From Ferruginibacter sp. (GTDB taxonomy: Bacteria > Bacteroidota > Bacteroidia > Chitinophagales > Chitinophagaceae), in NCBI GenBank assembly GCA_028288705.1, contig JAQBNH010000008.1, positions 186,001 to 250,000 on the forward strand: a stretch of DNA of 64,000 nt, given 5' to 3'. A program made the translations under genes and the position numbers. A model generated the notes under the pieces. It had not been told where the DNA came from, did not search any database, and saw only the letters and a list, made by a program, of their open reading frames with translations. Shown here one piece after another: positions 27,795 through 36,458 of the stretch; the first letter of the stretch is position 1, and each line of letters opens with the position of its first letter.

Positions 27795-29123
27795 TTAAGA
27801 CTCATCCAGCCCGAACAACCCGGCATTTAAGGCCTGCAGCATTTGTTCTTTGTACGCCCGGGCAATCAGTAGGGAAACATTGTGCCGGCTTCCCCCGTAA
27901 CTCACCATTCTTACCGGAATTCCGCTTACAGCGTCAAACAGGCGGCGCATCATATCCGGGGTATCGTTGATTTCGTTTCCAACAATAGACACAATGGACT
28001 GGTTTGTGTCAATCTCAACGGTTCCAAATGCTTCCAGTTCTTTACGTATCTCGGGGAGAAATATATCACTGTCGATGGTAACAGAAACGCCAACCTCTGA
28101 AGTCGTGATCATATCGATGGATGTCTTGTATTTTTCAAACACCTCGAATACTTTTCTTAAAAATCCATAGGCCAGTAACATCCGGCTGCTTTTAATACGA
28201 ATAGCTGTAATATAATCTTTTGCAGCAACGGCTTTTACTCCGGTGCTTCCTGCCTGTTCGGTAATCAGTGTGCCTTTCGCTGAAGCATCCATCGTATTTA
28301 AGAGTCGGACCGGAACATTATAAAACTGGGCCGGCCAGATACTGGCTGGATGCAAGATTTTAGCACCGAAATAGGCGAGTTCAGCTGCTTCCTCAAAGCT
28401 CATTTGCTCGATTGGCCTGGTGATTGAAACAATGCGCGGATCATTGTTGTGCATTCCGTCAATGTCCGTCCAGATTTCACATACGCTTGCATTTATTGCT
28501 GCGGCAATAAGCGATGCGGTGTAGTCGCTTCCGCCACGTTTTAAATTATCAACTTCCCCTTTTGCGTTGCGGGTGATGAAACCCTGTGTAATAAAAATCT
28601 TGATATCCGGGTTACGCTGCAGCTGTTGTGCAAGTTTAACTTTGATCGTGCCTACCTGGGGCTCATCATGCGTATCCAACGTCATGAAATCAAGTGCAGG
28701 TAAGAGTTTATGCGGAACTTTTATTTCTTCCAGGTACAACGAAAATAATTTTGTACTCAACAATTCGCCCTGCGCAAGAATATCTTTATTCAGTGCTTCG
28801 CTGAAAGAGATTTTTAAGATAATCGAAAGAAATTCAAAGTGTTCAGCTAACACCCTTTGCGCTTTTTGAACAATGTTGATGTCGGTCAGAAGTTCACCAA
28901 CGAAATGATTGTAATGTTGCTCGAGGCTGTCGATACATTGGCGGGCATTCTGGCGATCATTCACTGCGAGCAGATTGCTGATTTCTACGAGGGTATTGGT
29001 GGTTCCGCTTAAAGCAGATAAAACAACGATCTTACTTTCATTATCCGCCGTAATTAACGCGGCCACTTCTTTCATTCGCTGCGGTTTGCCAACGCTGGTG
29101 CCGCCAAATTTCATCACTTTCAT
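27795..29123 (-). CDS. lysC: aspartate kinase
   Basis: Monofunctional aspartokinase, 442 residues, phosphorylating aspartate at the head of the lysine, threonine and methionine pathway. The kinase domain begins VMKFGGTSVG and has GRGGSDYTA-type substrate loop seen here as LKRGGSDYTASL, plus EIWTDIDGMHNNDPR. The C-terminal third holds two ACT domains (around MLLAYGFLRKVFEVF and VSIVGNEINDTPDMM), implying amino acid feedback control. Start chosen at MKVMKFGG because upstream in-frame codons lack family similarity and a -7 box lies 28 bases before it. No homoserine dehydrogenase fusion. Confidence 0.93.
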   Translation of the reverse strand: MKVMKFGGTSVGKPQRMKEVAALITADNESKIVVLSALSGTTNTLVEISNLLAVNDRQNARQCIDSLEQHYNHFVGELLTDINIVQKAQRVLAEHFEFLSIILKISFSEALNKDILAQGELLSTKLFSLYLEEIKVPHKLLPALDFMTLDTHDEPQVGTIKVKLAQQLQRNPDIKIFITQGFITRNAKGEVDNLKRGGSDYTASLIAAAINASVCEIWTDIDGMHNNDPRIVSITRPIEQMSFEEAAELAYFGAKILHPASIWPAQFYNVPVRLLNTMDASAKGTLITEQAGSTGVKAVAAKDYITAIRIKSSRMLLAYGFLRKVFEVFEKYKTSIDMITTSEVGVSVTIDSDIFLPEIRKELEAFGTVEIDTNQSIVSIVGNEINDTPDMMRRLFDAVSGIPVRMVSYGGSRHNVSLLIARAYKEQMLQALNAGLFGLDES

Positions 29124-29150
29124 AATCTTACACCGGTTTTTCCGGAGCCG

Positions 29151-29158
29151 CAAATATA
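29151..29158 (-). promoter_or_regulatory. -7 element (TAnnTTTG) of lysC
   Basis: Minus-strand TATATTTG followed by C, 27 bases before the lysC ATG. Supports the shorter lysC start, since the longer candidate would put this box inside the gene. No TTG at the -33 distance. Confidence 0.55.
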
Positions 29159-29216
29159 CTGAACCCACAAGGATTTGTGCGATCCAGAAAGAGCCCACTT
29201 TAAGGCCCTTAGCAGT

Positions 29217-30296
29217 TTAACAGAATGGCACTTCAAATTTTTCGGAAAGTGATCTAAGGTCTTCGACAACGGACGAAAGCAGACCAATGCCATTTGTGCG
29301 CCTGTTTTTTTCTATTTCGGCTTCCGGTTCCCCTGGGATGATCACGCGGCCTTTTCCAGCAACGGTTTCCGCGTTTTTAAACCGGCGGATCCATTGATCC
29401 ATATCCTTCTTAAAACTTTCTGCCGTACGAAATGCATCGATCCGCATGGCGCCGAAAAAATGACCAATACCCTTTCCTGGCATATTTTCCGGCATGGCTA
29501 CATAGGCGGGAAATGGCGGAACCCAGGGGCCGTAGTTGGCGCCGCTAAGAATGGCCGAGAAAATATCAACGATGCTTCCGAGCATGTAACCTTTATGGCT
29601 GCCATGTTCACGATCGCCACCCAAGGGCAACAAGGCGCCGCCCTGTTTGAGTTCCGCTGCGTCGGTACTCGGGCTGCCATCTTTCGCCTGAACCCAACCC
29701 TCAGGTGTTGGTTTGTTTTTTCGTTGCAAAATTTCCAGTTTGCCGTTGGCTGCGGTGGTGGTGGCGAAATCCGCTACAAAGGCCGGCTCATCACCCGCGG
29801 GAATGGCAACTGCAATCGGGTTCGTACCCAGCAAACGTTCTGTTGAAAAAGTTGGAGCCACCAATGGAGATGCATTGGTCATAGCAATACCGATCATATC
29901 ATTTTCCAGGGCCATCATGGCGTGAATCCCGGCGATACCGAAGTGATTACTATTTTGAACGCTTACCCAGCCGGTCCCCGCAGATTTGGCCTTGTCGATT
30001 GCTACCTGCATGGCAAACGGTGCAGATACAAGCCCAAGGCCGGCATCCGCGTCTACAACCGCGGTAGACGGAGATTCGTGAATAATTTTCAAAACCGGCG
30101 TTGCGTTGACACGTTTTACTTCCCAAAGGCGCACGTAGCCCGAGAGACGGGCGACCCCATGACTGTCAACCCCGCGAAGGTCGGCACTAAGCAACGTCTT
30201 TGCAGCAAGTCCAGCATCTGCATCAGGACAGCCGATCTTTAAAAATATATCCTTTGAAAAATTAAATAATGCGTTGTAGCTGAAAATTTCTTCCAT
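29217..30296 (-). CDS. Ldh family oxidoreductase (malate/L-lactate/ureidoglycolate type)
   Basis: 359-residue NAD(P)-dependent dehydrogenase of the type 2 malate/L-lactate family, distinct from the Rossmann-fold Mdh encoded at 42587. Visible are ADLRGVDSHGVARL with the catalytic His region, VQNSNHFGIAGIHAMMAL, and the cofactor-binding GTNPIAVAIPAG and GSHKGYMLGSIVDI. Members act on malate, lactate, ureidoglycolate, sulfolactate or 2,3-diketogulonate, so the substrate cannot be fixed. It ends 93 bases before the lysC start on the same strand. A -7 box lies only four bases before its ATG. Confidence 0.87.
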   Translation of the reverse strand: MEEIFSYNALFNFSKDIFLKIGCPDADAGLAAKTLLSADLRGVDSHGVARLSGYVRLWEVKRVNATPVLKIIHESPSTAVVDADAGLGLVSAPFAMQVAIDKAKSAGTGWVSVQNSNHFGIAGIHAMMALENDMIGIAMTNASPLVAPTFSTERLLGTNPIAVAIPAGDEPAFVADFATTTAANGKLEILQRKNKPTPEGWVQAKDGSPSTDAAELKQGGALLPLGGDREHGSHKGYMLGSIVDIFSAILSGANYGPWVPPFPAYVAMPENMPGKGIGHFFGAMRIDAFRTAESFKKDMDQWIRRFKNAETVAGKGRVIIPGEPEAEIEKNRRTNGIGLLSSVVEDLRSLSEKFEVPFC

Positions 30297-30300
30297 GCGT

Positions 30301-30308
30301 CAAAGTTA
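30301..30308 (-). promoter_or_regulatory. -7 element (TAnnTTTG) almost touching the Ldh start codon
   Basis: Minus-strand TAACTTTG ends four bases before the ATG at 30296. If it is used, the transcript would start at or within a few bases of the start codon. No -33 TTG is seen. Confidence 0.45.
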
Positions 30309-30356
30309 TGTTTGCTACATGAAATAGAGATGTTGATTTGTGGATACCGGCCTGAT

Positions 30357-31016
30357 TTAAAACACAACTATCCCATTTTTGACTGCGTAAATCGCTAATC
30401 CAACGCGGCTTTTTACATCAAGTTTATCAAACAAGGCATCCCTGTATCCATCAATAGCCCTTGGAGTTATCCGCATCTTTCCGGCGATCTCTTTATAAGT
30501 CATGTCGGTGCTGGCAAATCGCAAAAACTCAATTTCTGTTACGGAAAGCATCGCCTTTTCGATAGAGTTTTGATTGTGCGCATCTTTTCTGAAGAGGGAT
30601 GCAAGTTTACCTGTAGCATTGTGTGAGTAGTAATAACCATTTTCAACGATAGCGATGATCGCAGCGCGCAGTTCACCCGGGTGAATATCTTTTTTTAAAA
30701 AACCCCTAACGCCAACCTGGAGTAAACGAATCAGCGCAATTTCGGAATCGTACATCGTGAGCACCAGCACGTGAATTTCCGGGTGGCGTGCTTTCAACAA
30801 CGCCGCCGTTTCATAGCCATCCATTTTTGGCATGTTAAGATCCAGGACAATCAGTTCGGGCCGCGGTCCTTGTTTGAGGCTTTCCAACAGTTCTTCGCCG
30901 TTGCAGGCCACTCCGGAAACTTTTATTTCATCATATTTGTCGAGATAAGAAGCCAGGGCATCTCGCAATAAAACATGATCATCTACGAGAACGACATTAT
31001 GCGGTTGCTTTGTCAT
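30357..31016 (-). CDS. NarL/LuxR-type response regulator
   Basis: 219 residues: receiver domain (1-120) with acidic pocket D12-D13, phospho-acceptor D59 (VLDLNMPKMDG), the LTMYD threonine and the FLKKD lysine; then a LuxR-type helix-turn-helix (about 150-215, LSVTEIEFLRFASTDMTYKEIAGKM). The ATG lies inside the last codons of the histidine kinase gene (20-base overlap), so the two are a cognate pair. All phosphorylation residues are intact. Target genes unknown. Confidence 0.92.
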   Translation of the reverse strand: MTKQPHNVVLVDDHVLLRDALASYLDKYDEIKVSGVACNGEELLESLKQGPRPELIVLDLNMPKMDGYETAALLKARHPEIHVLVLTMYDSEIALIRLLQVGVRGFLKKDIHPGELRAAIIAIVENGYYYSHNATGKLASLFRKDAHNQNSIEKAMLSVTEIEFLRFASTDMTYKEIAGKMRITPRAIDGYRDALFDKLDVKSRVGLAIYAVKNGIVVF

Positions 31017-31797
31017 GATTGTATGGTATTTTAATAGTTATCTGTGTGCCAAATCCTTCATTGGATTCGAGAGTGAAATCTCCGTGTAACATCGTTGCGC
31101 GGTTCCTCATATTTTTCAGTCCCATCCCCTTAACCTTATCCACATAATTGAAGCCCTTACCGTTATCTATAATTTTAAGGACAAGTAGTTCCTTTTCATA
31201 ATTCAGGCATATTTTAATGCTATTGGCATTGGCATGTTTTATAACATTATGCAGGGCTTCCTGAACAATCCGAAAGAGCAATAGTTCAGAATTACTGTCG
31301 AAGTATTCTGCGTCGCCATGCACGGCGAGGGATATTTTATAGAGTTCGGGTTTTTGAATCTCGCTCACTTCAAATTCCAATGCAGCAATAAATCCATCAT
31401 TTAATATTTTCTCCGAATTCAGCATGCGGCTAAGGTCGCTGAGATCATGGATGACATCGCCGATGATGCTTACCGAATCGTGCACTTTCGACCTACTCTT
31501 TATGCTGTCTTCAAAATTGAGCACATTGAGGTGCAATTTGGCGAGGGTAAGTTTTTGTCCAATGTTATCATGTATCTCCTGGGCAATATTGACAAATGTT
31601 TGCTCCTGTATTTCGAGCTGCGCTTTTAAGATGTTGTTTTGATGCGCTGCCTTTAGCTCTTCCAGATCACGGAAATAAGCATGCTGCTTTAATTGGTATT
31701 TTTTAATTACAAAAATAACCACCGTGATAAGTAAAGCGATAAATACCGTACACCCAACAACTAGGATGTAAAAGGGAGCTTCGGCTGAATTGAACAT
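30997..31797 (-). CDS. sensor histidine kinase (HisKA_3/NarX-DesK type)
   Basis: 266 residues. One N-terminal transmembrane helix (about 9-31), a short coiled-coil linker, the dimerisation and phospho-acceptor segment NIAQEIHDNIGQKLTLAKLHLN with H76, and a C-terminal HATPase domain (EALHNVIKHANAN; IIDNGKGF; GMGLKNMRNRATMLHG). The chosen start (MFNSAEAPFYILV) is the ATG directly before the membrane helix; the open frame extends 55 codons further but only antisense-like composition is found there and it would lie inside the upstream gene. No sensory domain is visible, so sensing probably depends on the membrane protein encoded just upstream. Confidence 0.88.
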   Translation of the reverse strand: MFNSAEAPFYILVVGCTVFIALLITVVIFVIKKYQLKQHAYFRDLEELKAAHQNNILKAQLEIQEQTFVNIAQEIHDNIGQKLTLAKLHLNVLNFEDSIKSRSKVHDSVSIIGDVIHDLSDLSRMLNSEKILNDGFIAALEFEVSEIQKPELYKISLAVHGDAEYFDSNSELLLFRIVQEALHNVIKHANANSIKICLNYEKELLVLKIIDNGKGFNYVDKVKGMGLKNMRNRATMLHGDFTLESNEGFGTQITIKIPYNHDKATA

Positions 31798-32429
31798 TGG
31801 TAAGCTTTGACAAATGATAAATGCATTATTGCGTACGGAATCATATTGATTAACATGATTACTTTCATAAATCGGAAAATTGAATTTGATCCGAGGAATT
31901 CTAAGAAAATAGTAATTGGAAATGAGATCCCCATCCCAAGAAAAATCCCCGTAACTACCCAAAAAGAAGGCTCTGTAAGAGGAAATACTGTTGGGGCAGA
32001 ACGGAACAAGTTAATGTAGTATATCACGCACAGAACTAATAATGTCAAGTTAGAAATGGTAAAGATCATAAAGGTTGGCAATAGCTGTATTTTTACGATC
32101 AATGATATTGTTACTATTAGGACAATGAATTTAAAACTAGCTGACAGAAGCGATGATTTTTTGGGTAGTATATAAAGGATAAACTGGCCCAAAAAAATCA
32201 GATGAAAAACCAAAGCAATCCAATGAATTTTAACGAATAATGCTCGCCCATCAACTCTTGTCATCCAGTACATGCAAACTATAATAACTCCAACTACTGA
32301 ATACCAATAGAAATTACGCATGTAATGTGGAACGCTCTTGTTGTTGATAGTTCGTAGTGAAAAAATGAACCCTAACAAATAAGGCACTTGAGTCAGTCCC
32401 ATTAAAATGTAGTAAACCGTTAATTCCAT
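31761..32429 (-). CDS. polytopic membrane protein of unknown function, first gene of a two-component operon
   Basis: 222 residues with about seven hydrophobic helices and few charged residues; the codons are notably A/T-rich compared with neighbours. It overlaps the histidine kinase start by 37 bases and has no enzymatic motif I can see. Layout resembles 7TM sensory modules that pair with kinases lacking their own sensor, but this is inference. Start ATG at 32429 gives MELTVYYILMGLTQVPYLLG, beginning directly with a membrane helix. Confidence 0.72.
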   Translation of the reverse strand: MELTVYYILMGLTQVPYLLGFIFSLRTINNKSVPHYMRNFYWYSVVGVIIVCMYWMTRVDGRALFVKIHWIALVFHLIFLGQFILYILPKKSSLLSASFKFIVLIVTISLIVKIQLLPTFMIFTISNLTLLVLCVIYYINLFRSAPTVFPLTEPSFWVVTGIFLGMGISFPITIFLEFLGSNSIFRFMKVIMLINMIPYAIMHLSFVKAYQCSIQPKLPFTS

Positions 32430-32620
32430 ATACCCAATACTACATATAATCAGCCACCTAAATTTGAGGAAACATGCATTTATTTACCGTGTTTTTCTCT
32501 TTGTGTATTCAGGCAAAAAGCTTAATATCTCGATCTCCGGTTCGGCAATGTATTAACCCGGCCGCTCCCTATTCAAGTATTACCCACAAATTTTTGCGTA
32601 AAATCCCCATTCAACTCATC

Positions 32621-32634
32621 GGGTATTTACACCC
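32621..32634. promoter_or_regulatory. imperfect palindrome in the divergent regulator region
   Basis: GGGTATTTACACCC: GGGT and ACCC half-sites separated by six bases, about 95 bases before the second response regulator. A further ACCC is at 32582-32585. It is a candidate operator for one of the two LuxR-type regulators encoded on either side; this is inference from symmetry and position only. Confidence 0.3.
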
Positions 32635-32727
32635 ATCTTGTTGAATTACAATAATTTTTACATCCCGATGGCGTTATAGCATCGTAATCTTACTAACCTA
32701 AAATGCACTAATTTCACCGTCCCAATT

Positions 32728-33405
32728 ATGAAACAAGAATCCTCAGAGCCTATACAAGTGATTATCGCTGACGACCATGTATTATATCGTGCGGGTGTAA
32801 AAACCGCATTGAGCGCAAAAAAAGATATAAAGGTTATCGCAGAAGCCGATAATGGTATGCACTTGTTACACCTACTTAAGACGGTTACCGCCGACGTGAT
32901 CCTCCTGGATATTCAAATGCCTATCATGGATGGTATCGCGGCCCTACCCGAAATAAAAAAGATCTCCCCCAATACCAAGATCATCATGCTCACAATGATG
33001 GACGACCATAGCATGATTAATAAACTCATGGAGATTGGCGCAAACAGCTATTTATCAAAAACAAGCGACAGCGAGATCATTTACGAAGCAATAAAAACAT
33101 GCTACGAACAGGAATACTATTTTAATTCCCTTACCAATAAGGCCATGCTCACTAACCTGAAGCAACGTAATGCGGCTCCGCCACAACAACTAATGCAGCA
33201 GGAAGTATTATTAAATGATAAGGAAACAACCATTCTCCGACTGATGTGCGAAGAGAAAAGCACAAAAGAAATTGCGGACCTCGTGGAATTGAGTCCACGT
33301 ACTGTTGAAGCAATCCGGGATAAACTAAAAGTAAAAACCGGCGCAAAAAGTACTGCGGGCCTGATCATGTACGCCGTAAAAAATAAAATCATCGATGATC
33401 TCTGA
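32728..33405 (+). CDS. NarL/LuxR-type response regulator (no adjacent kinase)
   Basis: 225 residues with receiver domain (acidic pair in IIADDH, phospho-acceptor D61 in LLDIQMPIMDG, LTMMDD threonine, SYLSK lysine) and a C-terminal LuxR-type DNA-binding domain (about 155-220, DKETTILRLMCEEKSTKEIADLV). It is divergent from the membrane protein-kinase-regulator operon and paralogous to that regulator, but has no kinase of its own nearby. It may share the neighbouring kinase or an unlinked one. A terminator closes the gene. Confidence 0.9.
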   Translation: MKQESSEPIQVIIADDHVLYRAGVKTALSAKKDIKVIAEADNGMHLLHLLKTVTADVILLDIQMPIMDGIAALPEIKKISPNTKIIMLTMMDDHSMINKLMEIGANSYLSKTSDSEIIYEAIKTCYEQEYYFNSLTNKAMLTNLKQRNAAPPQQLMQQEVLLNDKETTILRLMCEEKSTKEIADLVELSPRTVEAIRDKLKVKTGAKSTAGLIMYAVKNKIIDDL

Positions 33406-33425
33406 TCACTAAAATAATTATTCTG

Positions 33426-33450
33426 AATCCCCGGCTGACGGGGATTTTTA
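33426..33450 (+). terminator. rho-independent terminator after the second response regulator
   Basis: AATCCCC pairs with GGGGATT around a seven-base loop, followed by TTTATTTT. It starts 21 bases after the stop codon. Confidence 0.85.
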
Positions 33451-33463
33451 TTTTACCAACACC

Positions 33464-34312
33464 ATGAGCCATTTTATTTATAACGGCAAAAGTTTTCCTG
33501 CTGAAACCGCTATCATCGGGCCAGATAATCGTGGACTGCGCTTCGGCGATGGGCTCTTTGAGACAATCAAATTCATCAACGGCGAGCTCATTATGCCGGA
33601 TGAACATTTTGCCCGTCTCTGGAAAGGTCTGCAGATGCTGGATTTCTCCATCCCAAAATTATTTACGCCGGAAAAACTCGAGCAGGAAATCAAACAGCTC
33701 GTGAAAAAAAATCAACACGCCGCCGCCCGTGTCCGGCTTACGGTTTTCAGGGGTAATGGCGGATTATACGACGCAGAAAACAACATTCCCAACTACCTCA
33801 TTCAGACATGGGCTTTACCTGCCAATAACGGCAAGCTCAACAGCAACGGCTTACAGCTTTGTATCTACCACGACGCTCAAAAAAACTGCGACAAATTCAG
33901 CAACCTGAAGCACAACAACTTTTTGCCTTACTTCATGGGTGCTGCTTATGCCAAAAAGGAGCAATGCAACGACGCCCTTATTTTAAATAATCAGCAGCGC
34001 ATCTGCGAATCAACTATTGCGAATCTGTTCATCATCCGGAATGGAGTCGTGATAACTCCGCCACTCTCCGAAGGATGTATTGCAGGAACCATGCGAAAAG
34101 CCATTCTCACAGATTTAACCGATTCTCCTTTCGACCTGGTAGAAGCGCAGATAGATGAAGCCATGTTACGATCGGCAGAAGAAGTTTTCCTCAGCAATTC
34201 TATTTATAATATTCGCTGGGTAGCGGGCCTTGGAGAAAAGCAGTTCGGCAATGACAGCATTAAAAAAATCTACATGTACCTGCAACAAACAAATCCAGGG
34301 CTATATTGTTAA
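33464..34312 (+). CDS. class IV aminotransferase, possibly aminodeoxychorismate lyase
   Basis: 282-residue PLP enzyme of fold type IV. The PLP lysine is K149 (SNLKHNNFL) and E182 (RICESTIANLF) contacts the pyridine nitrogen; DNRGLRFGDGLFETIKF is the typical N-terminal block. The family covers aminodeoxychorismate lyase (PabC), branched-chain and D-amino acid aminotransferases. The short length and FGDGLFET wording favour PabC-like, but the substrate is not certain. It is six bases before the photolyase gene. Confidence 0.82.
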   Translation: MSHFIYNGKSFPAETAIIGPDNRGLRFGDGLFETIKFINGELIMPDEHFARLWKGLQMLDFSIPKLFTPEKLEQEIKQLVKKNQHAAARVRLTVFRGNGGLYDAENNIPNYLIQTWALPANNGKLNSNGLQLCIYHDAQKNCDKFSNLKHNNFLPYFMGAAYAKKEQCNDALILNNQQRICESTIANLFIIRNGVVITPPLSEGCIAGTMRKAILTDLTDSPFDLVEAQIDEAMLRSAEEVFLSNSIYNIRWVAGLGEKQFGNDSIKKIYMYLQQTNPGLYC

Positions 34313-34318
34313 CTCAAT

Positions 34319-35626
34319 ATGCAACAGGTTAATATTTGCTGGTTCCGTCGCGATCTCCGTTTCCAGGATAATGCCGCACTTTATCATGCGTTCAAAGCCG
34401 GATTACCGGTATTGCCTCTCTTTATTTTCGATAAAAACATCCTCGACAATCTCGAAGATCCCGCCGATTCCCGCGTAACCTTTATTCATCAACAGCTGGA
34501 AAAGCTCCAGGATATTTTATTGAAAAAGGGATCAACTTTCGAGGTTTATCATGAACAGCCTGATGTAGTTTTTAAGGATCTCATTGAGCGATATCCTATT
34601 CACAGCGTTTTTACAAACGAAGATTACGAGCCCTATGCCACAGATCGTGACGAAAAAATCGCTGCCATACTCAAAGAGAAAAATAGGGCATTAAATAAAT
34701 ATAAGGATCATGTCATCCTGGCCAAAGATGAAGTGTTGAAAGATGATGGAAAGCCCTACACGGTTTTTACGCCCTTCAGCCGAAAATGGAAATCTATCCT
34801 CACGCATTTTCACCTGAAATCTTATCCTTCTGAAGAAAAGATGCGCCTTTTCCTGCAACAGCCGCCCCAGCCAATCCCGTCTTTGAAAAAACTTGGCTTC
34901 TCAAAAGGGAAAATGGCATTCCCGGATGACGATATTGAAGAAAATATCATTAGCCATTACGGCGCAAACCGCGATTTCCCGGGTATTCATGGCACTTCGC
35001 ATCTGGGACTGCATCTTCGTTTCGGCACCATAAGCATCCGGCAAGTCGCAACAAAGGCGATGCAACTATCTGCGGTGTTTTTAAGTGAACTGATCTGGCG
35101 GGATTTTTACCAGATGATTCTCTGGCATTTTCCGCAAGTAGGCCGCGGTCGTGCTTTCAAGCCTGCATATGAACAGATCGAATGGCGAATTGATAATGGC
35201 GAATTTGAAAAATGGTGTTCGGGTCAAACGGGCTACCCTATCGTAGATGCAGGCATGCGCGAACTGAATGCCACCGGATTTATGCACAACCGCGTTCGAA
35301 TGATCACGGCATCCTTCCTGTGTAAACATTTGCTGCTGGACTGGCGCCTGGGAGAGGCATATTTTGCAGAGAAATTATTAGACTATGATCTTGCGGCAAA
35401 CAATGGCGGCTGGCAATGGGCTGCGGGTAGTGGTTGTGATGCAGCGCCGTACTTCAGGATTTTTAATCCGTACCTGCAAACAAAAAAATTTGATCCCGAT
35501 TTCAGGTATATAAAAAAATGGGTGCCCGAATTCCAGGAATTTAATTATGCTGCACCAATAGTTGACCATGATTTTGCGCGAAAACGTTGCCTGCAGGTCT
35601 ATTCCGCAGCTCTTAAAAAAGATTAA
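34319..35626 (+). CDS. phr: deoxyribodipyrimidine photolyase/cryptochrome family
   Basis: 435 residues. N-terminal antenna-binding Rossmann domain (WFRRDLRFQDNAALYHA, residues about 3-130) and C-terminal FAD domain with TSHLGLHLRFGTIS, PIVDAGMRELNATGFMHNR, and DYDLAANNGGWQWAAGSG. These are the motifs of class I CPD photolyases, which use blue light to split pyrimidine dimers. Photolyase versus (6-4) or signalling cryptochrome cannot be settled without alignment. Its TAA stop overlaps the mqnD stop from the opposite strand in a shared TTAA. Confidence 0.9.
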   Translation: MQQVNICWFRRDLRFQDNAALYHAFKAGLPVLPLFIFDKNILDNLEDPADSRVTFIHQQLEKLQDILLKKGSTFEVYHEQPDVVFKDLIERYPIHSVFTNEDYEPYATDRDEKIAAILKEKNRALNKYKDHVILAKDEVLKDDGKPYTVFTPFSRKWKSILTHFHLKSYPSEEKMRLFLQQPPQPIPSLKKLGFSKGKMAFPDDDIEENIISHYGANRDFPGIHGTSHLGLHLRFGTISIRQVATKAMQLSAVFLSELIWRDFYQMILWHFPQVGRGRAFKPAYEQIEWRIDNGEFEKWCSGQTGYPIVDAGMRELNATGFMHNRVRMITASFLCKHLLLDWRLGEAYFAEKLLDYDLAANNGGWQWAAGSGCDAAPYFRIFNPYLQTKKFDPDFRYIKKWVPEFQEFNYAAPIVDHDFARKRCLQVYSAALKKD

Positions 35627-36453
35627 TCCCCGACAAAGATATTCTCATCGGAAGACGTTGTACCATACATCCTGTCATAAACCGAGAGCAGGTTTTTTAC
35701 AGACGCTTTTCCTTCTTCCCCAAGATCGATGGAGTAATTATTTACATACAGATCGATATGCTTGCGCATCACATCTTCACTCATCTCCTGCGCATTGTCG
35801 CGGATATAATCATTCAATGCCGGATAATTTGAAAAAGAATATTCAATGCTTTTCCTGATCAGCGAATCGATCTTTTGCTGAACAGATTGCTCAAGCTTAC
35901 CTTGGATAACAATGCCACCTAACGGTATCGCATGGCCGGTTTGCTTTTCCCAAAAATCACCGAGGTCCACTACTTTTATCAATCCTTTTTCCGCGTAGGT
36001 AAACCTGTTTTCATGAATAATTACACCGAGGCCTTTCCCTGATAAGGCAAAGTCTTCAATCTCGTCATAGCGGAGGAATATCTTGTTTTTTGCCTCCGGA
36101 TAAGCCACTGAAAATAATAAATGCGCCGTCGTGTTTTTCCCCGGAATAGCAATTAAGTGTTCGGAAATATTTTCATTACCCAACGAATTATTACGGATGA
36201 GTAACGGCCCCACACCCCTGCCCAATGCACTTCCGCTGTTCAGCAACTTGTATTTATCCAGTACCAACGGTAAAACGCCATAACTGAGTTTTGTAACAGC
36301 GAGTTTATTTTCCAGCGCCCAGTTATTTAATGTTTGCACGTCTTCCAGCACCGGCTCGAACGTAAATCCTTCGGTGTCGATCTTTTGATTAACCAACGCA
36401 TCAAAAATAAAAGTATCATTCGGGCAAGGAGAAAAGCCAATCGCTATGTTCAT
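35623..36453 (-). CDS. mqnD: 1,4-dihydroxy-6-naphthoate synthase
   Basis: 276-residue enzyme of the futalosine menaquinone pathway converting cyclic dehypoxanthine futalosine to dihydroxynaphthoate. The periplasmic-binding-protein-like fold of MqnA/MqnD is seen, starting IAIGFSPCPNDTFIFDAL, which is the MqnD signature, with KLSYGVLPLVLDKY and GVIIHENRFTY downstream. mqnB lies five bases upstream on the same strand, so two steps of one pathway are co-transcribed. It shows the organism makes menaquinone by the futalosine route. Confidence 0.93.
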   Translation of the reverse strand: MNIAIGFSPCPNDTFIFDALVNQKIDTEGFTFEPVLEDVQTLNNWALENKLAVTKLSYGVLPLVLDKYKLLNSGSALGRGVGPLLIRNNSLGNENISEHLIAIPGKNTTAHLLFSVAYPEAKNKIFLRYDEIEDFALSGKGLGVIIHENRFTYAEKGLIKVVDLGDFWEKQTGHAIPLGGIVIQGKLEQSVQQKIDSLIRKSIEYSFSNYPALNDYIRDNAQEMSEDVMRKHIDLYVNNYSIDLGEEGKASVKNLLSVYDRMYGTTSSDENIFVGD

Positions 36454-36458
36454 GCTTA

